DNA of 64,000 nt from an uncultured Bacteroidales bacterium. Its GTDB lineage: Bacteria; Bacteroidota; Bacteroidia; Bacteroidales; UBA932. Location: the NCBI GenBank assembly GCA_946405435.1, contig CAMJHF010000010.1, positions 33,554 to 97,553 of the forward strand, in the 5' to 3' direction. The translations under genes and the position numbers were made by a program. Shown piece after piece: positions 1-6,676 of this stretch. Each line of letters opens with the position of its first letter. Position 1 is the stretch's first letter. The notes beneath the pieces were generated by a model, which did no database searches, had not been told where the DNA came from, and saw only the letters and a program-made list of their open reading frames with translations.

Positions 1-273
1 AAACTGTTCAATAGAGCGTTTTGTCTTGTCCGTCAACGCTATATATGGTTTCATCGTGTCATAGTCATTGTGTCCTGTAAAGGTCATGACCATCTCCGGT
101 GACATCCCTTCCTCCAAGGCGTGGACAACAAAGGTTCTTCTGGCCGCATGGGTTCCAATCACGTCACATAGGGGAGCAGTTCTGTAAATCGGTTTTTTTC
201 CGCAATATTGCATCACCTCCACCTCTCTAGTAAATCCCAGCATCTTGGCGATTTCTTTTATGTTCTTATTCAT
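1..273 (-). pseudogene. Tyrosine recombinase, C-terminal catalytic fragment (truncated, runs off left edge)
   Basis: The minus strand reads 91 uninterrupted codons from an ATG at 273 to the window edge. They contain the catalytic core of a Bacteroidales-type tyrosine recombinase: the HxxR box as THAARRTF (residues 41-48), the second-histidine box as FTGHND (65-70) and the nucleophile region as MKPYIAL, about nine residues further on. Intact relatives are roughly 400 residues, so the SAM-like DNA-binding domain and half of the catalytic domain are missing. The frame stays open upstream of the ATG to about 430, but that stretch shows no recombinase similarity and contains the hairpin at 292-328. 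I infer a broken integrase left by a mobile element. The true C-terminus lies outside the window. Confidence 0.7.
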
Positions 274-291
274 TTTCTCTCCGCCAACAAC

Positions 292-328
292 CGCAAAGGA
301 CGTCGCACTCAGTGCGGCGTCCTTTGCG
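292..328. repeat. Strong inverted repeat (16-bp stem) upstream of the recombinase fragment
   Basis: Arms 292-307 and 313-328 pair over 16 bp with one G-T wobble and a 5-nt loop (ctcag). No T-run follows on either strand, so it does not look like an ordinary intrinsic terminator. It sits at the point where recombinase similarity stops. Confidence 0.7.
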
Positions 329-468
329 TATGGCGGATACTCTATCCTTGGCTCAATCCACTCCGCAGGCGCAGGTCCTCTTACTAAAATCACACCTGCG
401 CCATTTTTGGCCGGACCTGCGCCAACTCCTCAGAATTTCCTCTCCTCCACCTCTCAACCTTAACACAC

Positions 469-714
469 CGTCGTTTGGGGTGCCGGCCGATGGACCTCAA
501 GCGACGATAATCGATGAAAACGTCGTTTGGGGTGCCGGCGGATGGACCCCAGAAGCCGATAATCGGCAAAAACGGCGTTTGGGGTGCCGGTGGATGGACC
601 GCAAGCGACGATAATCGATGAAAACGTCGTTTGGGGTGCCGGCGGATGGACCTCAGAAGCCGAAAATCGGTAAAAACGGCGTTTGGGGTGCCGGCCGATG
701 GACCGCAAGCGACG
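469..714. repeat. 52-bp tandem repeat array, five units of two alternating types
   Basis: Units begin at 469, 521, 573, 625 and 677, an exact 52-bp period; the last is partial. Each starts with cgKcgtttggggtgccgg followed by gatggacc. The second half alternates: units 1, 3 and 5 are A-type (core gcgacgataatcgatgaaaa, partial in unit 5) and units 2 and 4 are B-type (agccgataatcggcaaaaa in unit 2). The array is therefore also a 104-bp higher-order repeat. B-type cores carry a near-palindrome (gccgat-a-atcggc). There are no unique spacers. The open frames across it simply reflect the periodicity, and I do not call a gene here. Confidence 0.9.
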
Positions 715-789
715 GGTGCGGAATTCGCAGGCCGTCATCTTTTAACAGATTTCCATTTACTTTGTCTGCCCCCCTACTCGTAAAATGCT

Positions 790-856
790 GTTTTCGGGGA
801 CAAACCAACAGAAAACTGCCATTTGTCCTTGCAGAAGGTCGTTTTCGGGGACAAAC
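790..856. repeat. Direct repeat pair, 51-bp spacing
   Basis: The 16-mer gttttcggggacaaac, or a near-identical form of it, occurs at 790-805 and 841-856. The short words tttgtcc and gggacaaa recur between and around them. Like the 52-bp array it lies in gene-free DNA between the recombinase fragment and the serpin operon. Confidence 0.75.
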
Positions 857-956
857 AATCGAAAAGCGTCCCTTGTTGAATAAGGAGAAAGGGAGGAGGG
901 TATCGGCAATCTGTCCCCAGAGGTGGCGCAGGGCACGTCAGGAACGCGAGCTAAGG

Positions 957-1146
957 CATAAGTCACAGTCACAACCGCAGCCACAGCAGCAGGCAAAGTA
1001 GCAGGCAAAGCAGCAGTCACAGCCACAAGCACAAGCACAAGCACAGGCACAAGCGCAGGCGCACGCAAGGCCGCAGCCGAGGGCGCAGGAACAGGCGGAG
1101 CCGTGGGTGCTGGCACAGTCAAAGCCGCAGGCGCGGGCGCAGGCTA
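957..1146. repeat. Low-complexity CA/CAG-rich tract in a 870-bp gene-free region
   Basis: About 190 bp made of degenerate short repeats such as cacaag, gcaggc and cagccg. It directly follows the stop codon of the small minus-strand gene ending at 1144. The frames it opens are compositionally extreme (runs of alternating Cys and Ala, or Val, Leu and Pro) and show no family signature. Between 274 and 1143 I see only this tract and the three repeats listed separately. Confidence 0.7.
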
Positions 1147-1539
1147 GGCCGCGGGCGAGGGGAGGTATGAGGAGATGGAGGCGGAGATGGAGAGGATGGT
1201 TTGGGAGAAGAGGATGGCGGAGTCTTTGAGGGGAAGCCAGTGGTCCTGGCCTCCGCGGCCGCGAAGGTAGCGGTCCGTGTAGACGGTGCCGGGAGTTCCG
1301 AGGTAGAGTTCTACTGCTCCGGAGGGGGCGAGGCGCATCGCGCGGATCGGGAAGGTTTCCGTCAGGCCTTTGGTGCTGTTGTAGACGAGCGCCAGCATGT
1401 CCGGCTTGTCGGATTTGTTGTTGGAGCAGTTGATGAAGCCTCCGTGGCTCCGGATACAGGCTTTGAGGGCGTCGTGAAGGGCGTCCCCGGCCTTGCGGTA
1501 GGTCTCTGAAAGCTGCGAAATCTCTTCTCCCGTCATCAT
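1144..1539 (-). CDS. Small hypothetical protein coupled to the serpin gene
   Basis: A 131-residue frame whose ATG (1539-1537) overlaps the serpin stop codon (TGA 1538-1536); a second ATG follows immediately at 1536. The overlap implies translational coupling. The protein starts MMTGEEISQLSETYRKAGD, has no signal peptide or membrane segment, and contains a mixed central region (residues 30-100) with a short GRGGQD loop. I do not recognise a family. The codon usage resembles its neighbours up to about residue 110, and the tail (SISASISSYLPSPAA) grades into the low-complexity tract. A longer frame from 1707 exists but lies antiparallel-free inside the serpin gene, so the coupled start is preferred. 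It could be a cytoplasmic partner or regulator of the serpin module; this is only context. Confidence 0.55.
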   Translation of the reverse strand: MMTGEEISQLSETYRKAGDALHDALKACIRSHGGFINCSNNKSDKPDMLALVYNSTKGLTETFPIRAMRLAPSGAVELYLGTPGTVYTDRYLRGRGGQDHWLPLKDSAILFSQTILSISASISSYLPSPAA

Positions 1540-2825
1540 CGGCCTGTATATGCACCCTCGAAGAGGATGGTGCCGGAAGTAGCTTCTCCGATTAAGAAGG
1601 CGAAGGGATGGTCGGCGCAGAAGTTGACCCGCTTGGGCTGCTCGCCGGGGCCTGCACTGGTGGCGCCCATCTCGACCACCGTGACGGCAGCGGCCTCCGT
1701 GCCCCATTCGGTGACGGAAATGCGGCTTTTCTGAATAACTTCTTCTATCCAGTAGTCATAGTCCATCTCCTGGGGCGAGAACATCTTGTCGAACTGGGCC
1801 ACACCGGTCTGGAAGGCACGCTTCACGCCAAGAGCCATCAAATCCTTTTTGAGGTAGAACTTATTCTCGACTTCGAACTTGGGCAGCTTCACATACACCT
1901 CGGCGTCGTTCTTCAAACTCGCCAGGATGCTTTCCCACGACACCCCCTTGAGCTTGTCCACAAGGCCGCCCAAGTCATTGGAATCGGGCAGAAGGATGTA
2001 CATGAAGAACTTGCCGCCGGCATACGGGAGGGCGAGCACCTTGTAGCCGTCCATCTCGGCGTAGCTGTGCCAGCGCATGTTCTGCATCATCTTGACCGTC
2101 CTGGTCTTGCCGTCGGCGAGCGTGAACTTGTCGTCGATGGTGGCATACTCCCTGAACATGGGATTGTGTTCACTTCCCTCCCAAGGAGCCTTGAAATACA
2201 GCGCGTTCATGATGAAGGCCGCCGCATTCTCGGAGATTTCGTCAGGTGACAGCACCTTGGAGATGAAGCCGTCAGTGCTGCGGGAAGCCCAATCGTTGAT
2301 TCGCGCCGCCACCTGGGCAGGATCGGCGAAGTCCATGTTCTCTACGGCCGCATAATAGCTGTCCCGGACAGTCTTGCTGAATTCCGGCCGCAGGGGAAAC
2401 TTATTGTTGACAAGGAGTGCGTCCGTCATACGGAGTTTCACGTCCAGGTCCACTGCAGGAAGCTGCTCCAGAAGGATTTTACTGTACTCGTTCAGGACAT
2501 CGATGCCGTCGGACCCATAGCCCAGAAAGTCAATGATTTCCTGAAGCGTCTCGCCATCCGCGCCGCATGCCGTCATGGCCAGGGCGTACTGAAGGCTGAG
2601 CGGAGAGCATATAAAGTTCTCCCCGTGGTACATCTGTCCCAGGAAACGCAGCGCCATGACATTTCCGGCCTTGACATACTGCTTCTGGGTGTCGTTGAGA
2701 GATACTTTTGTAATCTGCACGGAAGGTGAAGGGGATGAAACCTCCAACGGTTCTTTCACTGCAACCTCCCGGTCGCAGGAAACTGCTGCCAAAACAGCAA
2801 GGGCGACAATGATAATGCGTTTCAT
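1536..2825 (-). CDS. Secreted serpin (serine protease inhibitor), lipoprotein
   Basis: A 429-residue serpin. Residues 1-16 are a signal peptide ending in a lipobox (LAAVSC), so Cys17 is the likely lipidation site and the protein sits on an outer surface. The serpin fold is supported by the NALYFKAPW segment near the middle, the inhibitory hinge EWGTEAAAVTVVEM (about 373-386) and the terminal ADHPFAFLI...GTILFEGAYTG block. The hinge matches the small-residue consensus (GTEAAAxT) of inhibitory serpins, so suicide-substrate inhibition of a protease is likely. The P1 residue cannot be assigned by eye. It lies 14 nt downstream of the membrane-protein gene and overlaps the small gene after it, so the three probably form one operon. 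Host or competitor proteases are plausible targets by family analogy. Confidence 0.93.
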   Translation of the reverse strand: MKRIIIVALAVLAAVSCDREVAVKEPLEVSSPSPSVQITKVSLNDTQKQYVKAGNVMALRFLGQMYHGENFICSPLSLQYALAMTACGADGETLQEIIDFLGYGSDGIDVLNEYSKILLEQLPAVDLDVKLRMTDALLVNNKFPLRPEFSKTVRDSYYAAVENMDFADPAQVAARINDWASRSTDGFISKVLSPDEISENAAAFIMNALYFKAPWEGSEHNPMFREYATIDDKFTLADGKTRTVKMMQNMRWHSYAEMDGYKVLALPYAGGKFFMYILLPDSNDLGGLVDKLKGVSWESILASLKNDAEVYVKLPKFEVENKFYLKKDLMALGVKRAFQTGVAQFDKMFSPQEMDYDYWIEEVIQKSRISVTEWGTEAAAVTVVEMGATSAGPGEQPKRVNFCADHPFAFLIGEATSGTILFEGAYTGR

Positions 2826-2839
2826 ACCCTATAAATGCA

Positions 2840-3682
2840 CTACTTCGCGATTTCTTGCATCCGCAGCAGACTGTCTACCTGAAGAGCATACGGAAGGGTG
2901 GCGCGGAGGCTGTCCCTGCGGGGCACGGGGATGGCGTAGTCAGCCATCTTGACGGGCTCCTCGCCGGTGTCGAATTCGGTCATCCGTTCGTCGGTGAAGT
3001 CCATCACCTCCTTCTCGGTAATGCCTATGAGCATCATGTTCTTGCGATTGGCCTGGCGGAAGTGGGCCACGTTGTACTCGAACCATTCGCGCATGGAGTG
3101 AATGCGCGAGAGCTTGAGGCGTATCTGCCAGTTCTGCAGGTATTTGGACGGAAACGTAGCCCCGGGGTACTGGTCCGGAGACTTGCGCACGTCGTTATAC
3201 TCCTCGGTCTGCAGCTCCACCTGACGGTTCCAGTATTCCTCTATCCAGTGCATGCTGGAGAAAAGTGAACCGACGTTGTCGATGAACTGGAAGTTCCCCA
3301 GGTTCTTCCAGGTGTCGAGGTTGCTGCTGAAGATGGCCTCGGCGGTCTTGTCGTAGTGGAACTCGGAAAGATAGAACACCTCTATGAGCGGCTGGCTGAA
3401 TACCCCCGGGCTCAGTTTCTCCACATCGCTCACCGGCAGGCTCAGGAGCCACTGTGCCACGGAGTCCTTGCGGGCGAGTTCGGCGGCCTTGTCCTCCATG
3501 CTGCGGGCAAATGTCTCTATGTTGCTCATGACCATCAGGGCGGTGAGCTTGCGCTCCTTTACCTGCCGGTTGTGGTCTATAAGCATGGTTGTACCGAAAG
3601 TCAGTACTATAGAAATGGTGGTTGCGATTATGGAAACAACCAGGTCGGTCATCCAAGGTTTCAGCTTGCTTTCTTTCTCCAT
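2840..3682 (-). CDS. Single-pass membrane protein of unknown function
   Basis: A 280-residue protein with a short cytoplasmic N-terminus (MEKESKLKPWMTD), one hydrophobic helix at about residues 13-35, and a long soluble, helix-rich domain with many Trp and Tyr residues (for example HWIEEYWNR). No catalytic motif is visible and I do not recognise a named family, although proteins of this layout are common in Bacteroidales. It starts 14 nt upstream of the serpin, probably as first gene of that operon. A sequence close to the -7 consensus (CATATTTG) lies a few bases before the ATG, which would leave an unusually short leader, so promoter assignment is uncertain. Confidence 0.75.
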   Translation of the reverse strand: MEKESKLKPWMTDLVVSIIATTISIVLTFGTTMLIDHNRQVKERKLTALMVMSNIETFARSMEDKAAELARKDSVAQWLLSLPVSDVEKLSPGVFSQPLIEVFYLSEFHYDKTAEAIFSSNLDTWKNLGNFQFIDNVGSLFSSMHWIEEYWNRQVELQTEEYNDVRKSPDQYPGATFPSKYLQNWQIRLKLSRIHSMREWFEYNVAHFRQANRKNMMLIGITEKEVMDFTDERMTEFDTGEEPVKMADYAIPVPRRDSLRATLPYALQVDSLLRMQEIAK

Positions 3683-3704
3683 GTCACAAATATGCTCTTA
3701 TTAA

Positions 3705-3815
3705 TTATATATTGTCGGGGCGGACCGCATCCACGACCTTAACGATGGACATGGAGTCACAAAGGTCGGCATAATGCAGATGGAAGTGCGGTTTGCCCTC
3801 AAGGTGGGTTTTGCG
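3705..3815 (-). pseudogene. Relic fragment of GDP-mannose 4,6-dehydratase (gmd)
   Basis: Between the esterase stop codon and the next gene, the minus strand reads about 36 codons without an intervening stop, in the same frame as the esterase. The translation includes HLEGKPHFHLHYADL and then SMSIVKVVDAVRPDNI, ending in TAA at 3705-3707. Intact Gmd proteins have a conserved block of the form HxHYGDLxDSxxLxxxxxxVxPDEIYNLAA about 55-90 residues from the N-terminus, and the fragment matches it until the frame ends where EIYNL should begin. There is no start codon, Rossmann glycine motif or catalytic YxxxK, so it cannot be functional. It suggests the flank once carried GDP-fucose synthesis genes. 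Confidence 0.7.
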
Positions 3816-4667
3816 TTATCTGAAGTTCCTGGATGCGAACGGCAGAGCCGTGCGGAGAGCGTAGTGCCAGTATTCCCAGTTGTGCACGCCGTTGCGGACG
3901 CGCAGCTCGTGATGCACGCCGGCTTTCTTCATCTTGAAGTGAAAGTCGACGGACAGATGAAGCAGGTAGTCGTCGTCGCCGCAGTCGGTGAACCAGGCCA
4001 CGGAGCGGAGCTGCTCCAGCGTGGCGTCCGAGGCGCCGGCCACGAAGTCAGGGGCCGAATGGGCCCTTACCGCCTGGCACAGAAGGTAGAACTTGTCCTG
4101 CGAATCTTGCCCGCTGCCCACCTCGTCGCTGCGGTTGTCCAGCCACGGGCTCATGGCATAGCAGCTCGAGAACATGTCCGGGTGGCGCTGGCAGTATACC
4201 ACGGAGCCGCCGCCGCCCATCGAGAGTCCCATTACGGCCCGCTGTCCCTTGCTCCCGCCGCAGGAGTACTTGCTTTCGACGCCCGGCACGAGTTCGCCGA
4301 AGAAGAAATCCTCGTAGCTCCAGCCGGGCAGGTTGAAGTAGCCGTTCCAAATCTTGTGCACGTCGGGGCCGCCGGCGTTGGGCATTATGATTATCATGGG
4401 CACGGCTTCGCCGGAGGCAATCAGCTCGTCGGCGACGGTGCGCATGCCGCCGCGTTCCCGCCAGGCAGTGTAGTCATCCGTGAGCCCGTGCAGCAGATAC
4501 ACCACCGGGTATGTCTTTTCCGCCTTGCCGTAACCGTCCGGCAGATAAACATTGAACTTGACGGAGACGCCGAGTACGCGGCTCCATAGGCTGTCGGTAA
4601 CTATCTTTCCGGCATTTAGCGGCACGAAAGACAGGGCCAGCAAAGCAGTAAGGACTAACTTTCTCAT
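3816..4667 (-). CDS. Secreted CE1-like esterase (putative esterase, alpha/beta hydrolase)
   Basis: A 283-residue alpha/beta hydrolase of the putative esterase/CE1 type (tributyrin or feruloyl esterase relatives). Residues 1-19 are a signal peptide (MRKLVLTALLALSFVPLNA). The oxyanion region is YLLHGLTDD (57-65). The nucleophile elbow is GLSMGG with Ser149; an acidic cluster FTDCGDDD (226-233) and GVHNWEYW with His262 complete the expected triad. The substrate cannot be read from sequence, but removal of acyl groups from glycans is typical. It is transcribed away from upxY. A minus-strand promoter with TATTTTTG at 4688-4681 and GTTG 20 nt upstream lies 14 nt before the ATG. Confidence 0.88.
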   Translation of the reverse strand: MRKLVLTALLALSFVPLNAGKIVTDSLWSRVLGVSVKFNVYLPDGYGKAEKTYPVVYLLHGLTDDYTAWRERGGMRTVADELIASGEAVPMIIIMPNAGGPDVHKIWNGYFNLPGWSYEDFFFGELVPGVESKYSCGGSKGQRAVMGLSMGGGGSVVYCQRHPDMFSSCYAMSPWLDNRSDEVGSGQDSQDKFYLLCQAVRAHSAPDFVAGASDATLEQLRSVAWFTDCGDDDYLLHLSVDFHFKMKKAGVHHELRVRNGVHNWEYWHYALRTALPFASRNFR

Positions 4668-4680
4668 ATGCAGATTTTCA

Positions 4681-4712
4681 CAAAAATAGTCCTTTTTTCA
4701 TATCTTTGCAAC
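4681..4712 (-). promoter_or_regulatory. Bacteroidales-type promoter of the esterase gene
   Basis: On the minus strand TATTTTTG (4688-4681) fits the -7 consensus TAnnTTTG exactly. GTTG (4712-4709) lies 20 nt upstream in the -33 position, one base from TTTG. The element overlaps the divergent upxY promoter. Confidence 0.6.
4701..4708 (+). promoter_or_regulatory. Predicted -7 element for upxY and the polysaccharide operon
   Basis: TATCTTTG matches TAnnTTTG and precedes the upxY ATG by about 71 nt, leaving a leader for antiterminator action. No clear TTTG is present at -33. It overlaps the divergent esterase promoter. Confidence 0.5.
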
Positions 4713-4779
4713 GATATGGGCGCCGGAGTCCGATGCTTGATTGCAAAGATGGTGCTTTTTTATAAATTATTTTGTACCG

Positions 4780-5253
4780 ATGAACAAGACGGAGAGGAAA
4801 GTTTGGTTTGCCGCGTCGCTTCGTAACGGACAGTGGAAAAAATGTTCCCGCAGTCTGGACGAAATAGGCATCGGCTACTTCATCCCGTCCTCATATAACA
4901 CCCTTTTGTTTTTCAACACCGTCAAATCCAGGGCGTTGTCGCTGGTGAATTCAGGCAAGATCAACGCCCGTTTCTTCATAGACCACAGCACCCACACTCT
5001 ACTGGAAGTACCTGATAAACAAATGGATGACTTCATCCGGGTATCACAAGACCCCGACTGTGTGGAATATGCCCCTCCGGGCGTCCTGATGAAGGGCGAC
5101 AAGGTCGTAGTGACCCGTGGCCCCCTGGCAGGTGTGGAGGGAGAGATTGCGGAGGATGACGACGGGACACCCTTCCTGGTGGTCAGGGTGCTCTCGCTTC
5201 TTTGCGCAAAAACTAAAATTTCCAGGGAAAACGTGCGCTTGAAAGACGCGTAA
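4780..5253 (+). CDS. upxY: UpxY-family transcription antiterminator (NusG-like)
   Basis: A 157-residue NusG-like protein. The N-terminal NGN-type domain begins MNKTERKVWFAASLRNGQW, and a C-terminal KOW element reads GDKVVVTRGPLAGVEGEI (about 107-124). Proteins of this class are the first genes of Bacteroides capsule operons, where they act on RNA polymerase in the 5-prime leader of their own operon to prevent premature termination. That fits here: more than 30 kb of polysaccharide genes follow on the same strand. ATG 4780 is preferred to a TTG at 4741, because the extra 13 residues (rich in Phe, Trp and Cys) are not family-like. I see no UpxZ-like inhibitor gene next to it. Confidence 0.87.
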   Translation: MNKTERKVWFAASLRNGQWKKCSRSLDEIGIGYFIPSSYNTLLFFNTVKSRALSLVNSGKINARFFIDHSTHTLLEVPDKQMDDFIRVSQDPDCVEYAPPGVLMKGDKVVVTRGPLAGVEGEIAEDDDGTPFLVVRVLSLLCAKTKISRENVRLKDA

Positions 5254-5263
5254 GTGCAAAAAG

Positions 5264-5322
5264 TATTGCATGTTAACAATTTTTATTCTAACTTTGTAAT
5301 TTAAATGTTCAAAAATTGTTAA
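5264..5322 (+). promoter_or_regulatory. Promoter framed by a 12-bp perfect inverted repeat, upstream of the OmpA-family gene
   Basis: TAACTTTG (5289-5296) fits the -7 consensus and ATTG (5265-5268) sits 20 nt upstream in the -33 position. The inverted repeat TTAACAATTTTT (5273-5284) and AAAAATTGTTAA (5311-5322) encloses the -7 element with a 26-bp spacer. It could be an operator, a hairpin in the leader, or simply AT-rich coincidence. Confidence 0.6.
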
Positions 5323-5339
5323 TAATTCAATTTTAAGAT

Positions 5340-6671
5340 ATGAAAAGATTATTTGCCTTTATTGCTGTCGCTTGCGTGTTTTCTTCCGCATTCGCACAGG
5401 AAGTCAAGAGGACCGAGGACGACAAGACCATAACTGTCGTCGAAGAGACTCAGACCCCCGAGGGCAGGGTCGTCACCACGACAACCATCCAGAAGGACAG
5501 GGTGTTCGTCAATGGATTCCTGTACAACTGGGAGCTCATGGGTGCCGTAGGTACTCAGCTTTACTACGGAGAAAATGACTGGAAGATGGTCAACAAGCTG
5601 GACATGTTGTCCTTCCCCTCCTTTGACCTCTACCTCACAAAATGGGCTTCTCCTTACTTCGGCGTGGGCCTTGGCGCCAATGTGAGCAAGTTCGAGGGTA
5701 TCTATCAGAACAGGGGCGACCATTTGTTCGCCACCAGGTTCAAGACCGACAACGCCTTCAAGGGAGCGACCGTAAAGGATTATGGCTACCAGAATCTTTA
5801 TTGCCAGGAAGGCTACTACGGCAACGTATTCGCCCTTGCCCATGCCGACCTCACCAACATCATCGGCGGTTACAAGGCAAAGCGCTTCTGGACCATTGAC
5901 GCTTTCGCCGGCGGCGGTGTGCTTTTCGGAATTACCGACAAGGCCATCGGAGCATCTTTCAATGTCGGTGTGTCCAACAAGTTCCGTCTCACGGACAACC
6001 TGAGCATCACCCTCAACCTCCGCGGCGGCCTGGCATCAGACGATTTTGAAGGCGAGTCCAACCTCAACGAGCCTGACGAGACCCATTTCCTCGCAAACCA
6101 TAAGCTGGACGGCATTGCCGGAGCTTCTATCGGTCTTGCATGGAAGATCGGCAAGAAGAAGAGCCGCTGGGAGAATACTTACCGCACCAGCACCATCCAC
6201 TACAACGATGCCGCTCTTGCCCGCCGCGATTCCATCAACCTCGCCCTTTCCAAGGATCTCAAAGACGCCGCCACCACCATCGGCGACCTCCGCAGGCAAA
6301 TCAAGGATTCCGAGAACACCCAGTACATTACGGAAGTTCCCGACCTGTGGTTCCACATCAACTTCATAGTTGACCGCTGGGATCTGGTGAACCGCGAAAA
6401 GGTCAACCTGCAGTCCGTGGCCGACATCATCAAGAGTACTCCCAGCGTGAAGTATCTCCTTTGCGGCTACGCAGACAAGCAGACTGCAACTCCTTCGCAC
6501 AACGAGATGCTTTCCAAGAATCGTGTAGAGACGGTTTACAACTACCTCACCAAGGAGCTTGGCGTGGATCCCGAGCAGCTTGTCACCGATTACAAGGGTG
6601 GAGTTGACTACATGTTCTACGACGAGAAAGAACTCAGCCGCTGCTGTATGATTACTGCAATCAAGGAGTAA
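5340..6671 (+). CDS. OmpA-family outer membrane protein
   Basis: A 443-residue protein with a signal peptide (MKRLFAFIAVACVFSSAFAQ). A beta-barrel-like region follows (about 45-270) with alternating hydrophobic strands such as YFGVGLGANVSKF, and then a C-terminal OmpA/MotB peptidoglycan-binding domain (about 340-443). In that domain LLCGYADKQTAT and NEMLSKNRVETVYNYL supply the conserved Asp and Arg that contact diaminopimelate in the family. The gene follows upxY after 86 nt with its own promoter, and wbpA begins 5 nt after its stop, so it appears to lead the sugar operon. It probably anchors the envelope to peptidoglycan. A direct role in polysaccharide attachment is inference from position only. 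Confidence 0.85.
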   Translation: MKRLFAFIAVACVFSSAFAQEVKRTEDDKTITVVEETQTPEGRVVTTTTIQKDRVFVNGFLYNWELMGAVGTQLYYGENDWKMVNKLDMLSFPSFDLYLTKWASPYFGVGLGANVSKFEGIYQNRGDHLFATRFKTDNAFKGATVKDYGYQNLYCQEGYYGNVFALAHADLTNIIGGYKAKRFWTIDAFAGGGVLFGITDKAIGASFNVGVSNKFRLTDNLSITLNLRGGLASDDFEGESNLNEPDETHFLANHKLDGIAGASIGLAWKIGKKKSRWENTYRTSTIHYNDAALARRDSINLALSKDLKDAATTIGDLRRQIKDSENTQYITEVPDLWFHINFIVDRWDLVNREKVNLQSVADIIKSTPSVKYLLCGYADKQTATPSHNEMLSKNRVETVYNYLTKELGVDPEQLVTDYKGGVDYMFYDEKELSRCCMITAIKE

Positions 6672-6676
6672 ATCAT

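Noticed and set aside
469..714. CRISPR array
   Set aside because: The units are directly adjacent with no unique spacers, and the period of 52 bp consists of repeat only. No cas genes are near.
938..1555. 205-codon minus frame with a Cys/Ala alternating tail
   Set aside because: The tail is a translation of the low-complexity tract, and the front half overlaps the coupled small gene in another frame.
4741..4779. TTG start for upxY at 4741
   Set aside because: The added residues are not UpxY-like, and ATG 4780 gives a standard N-terminus.
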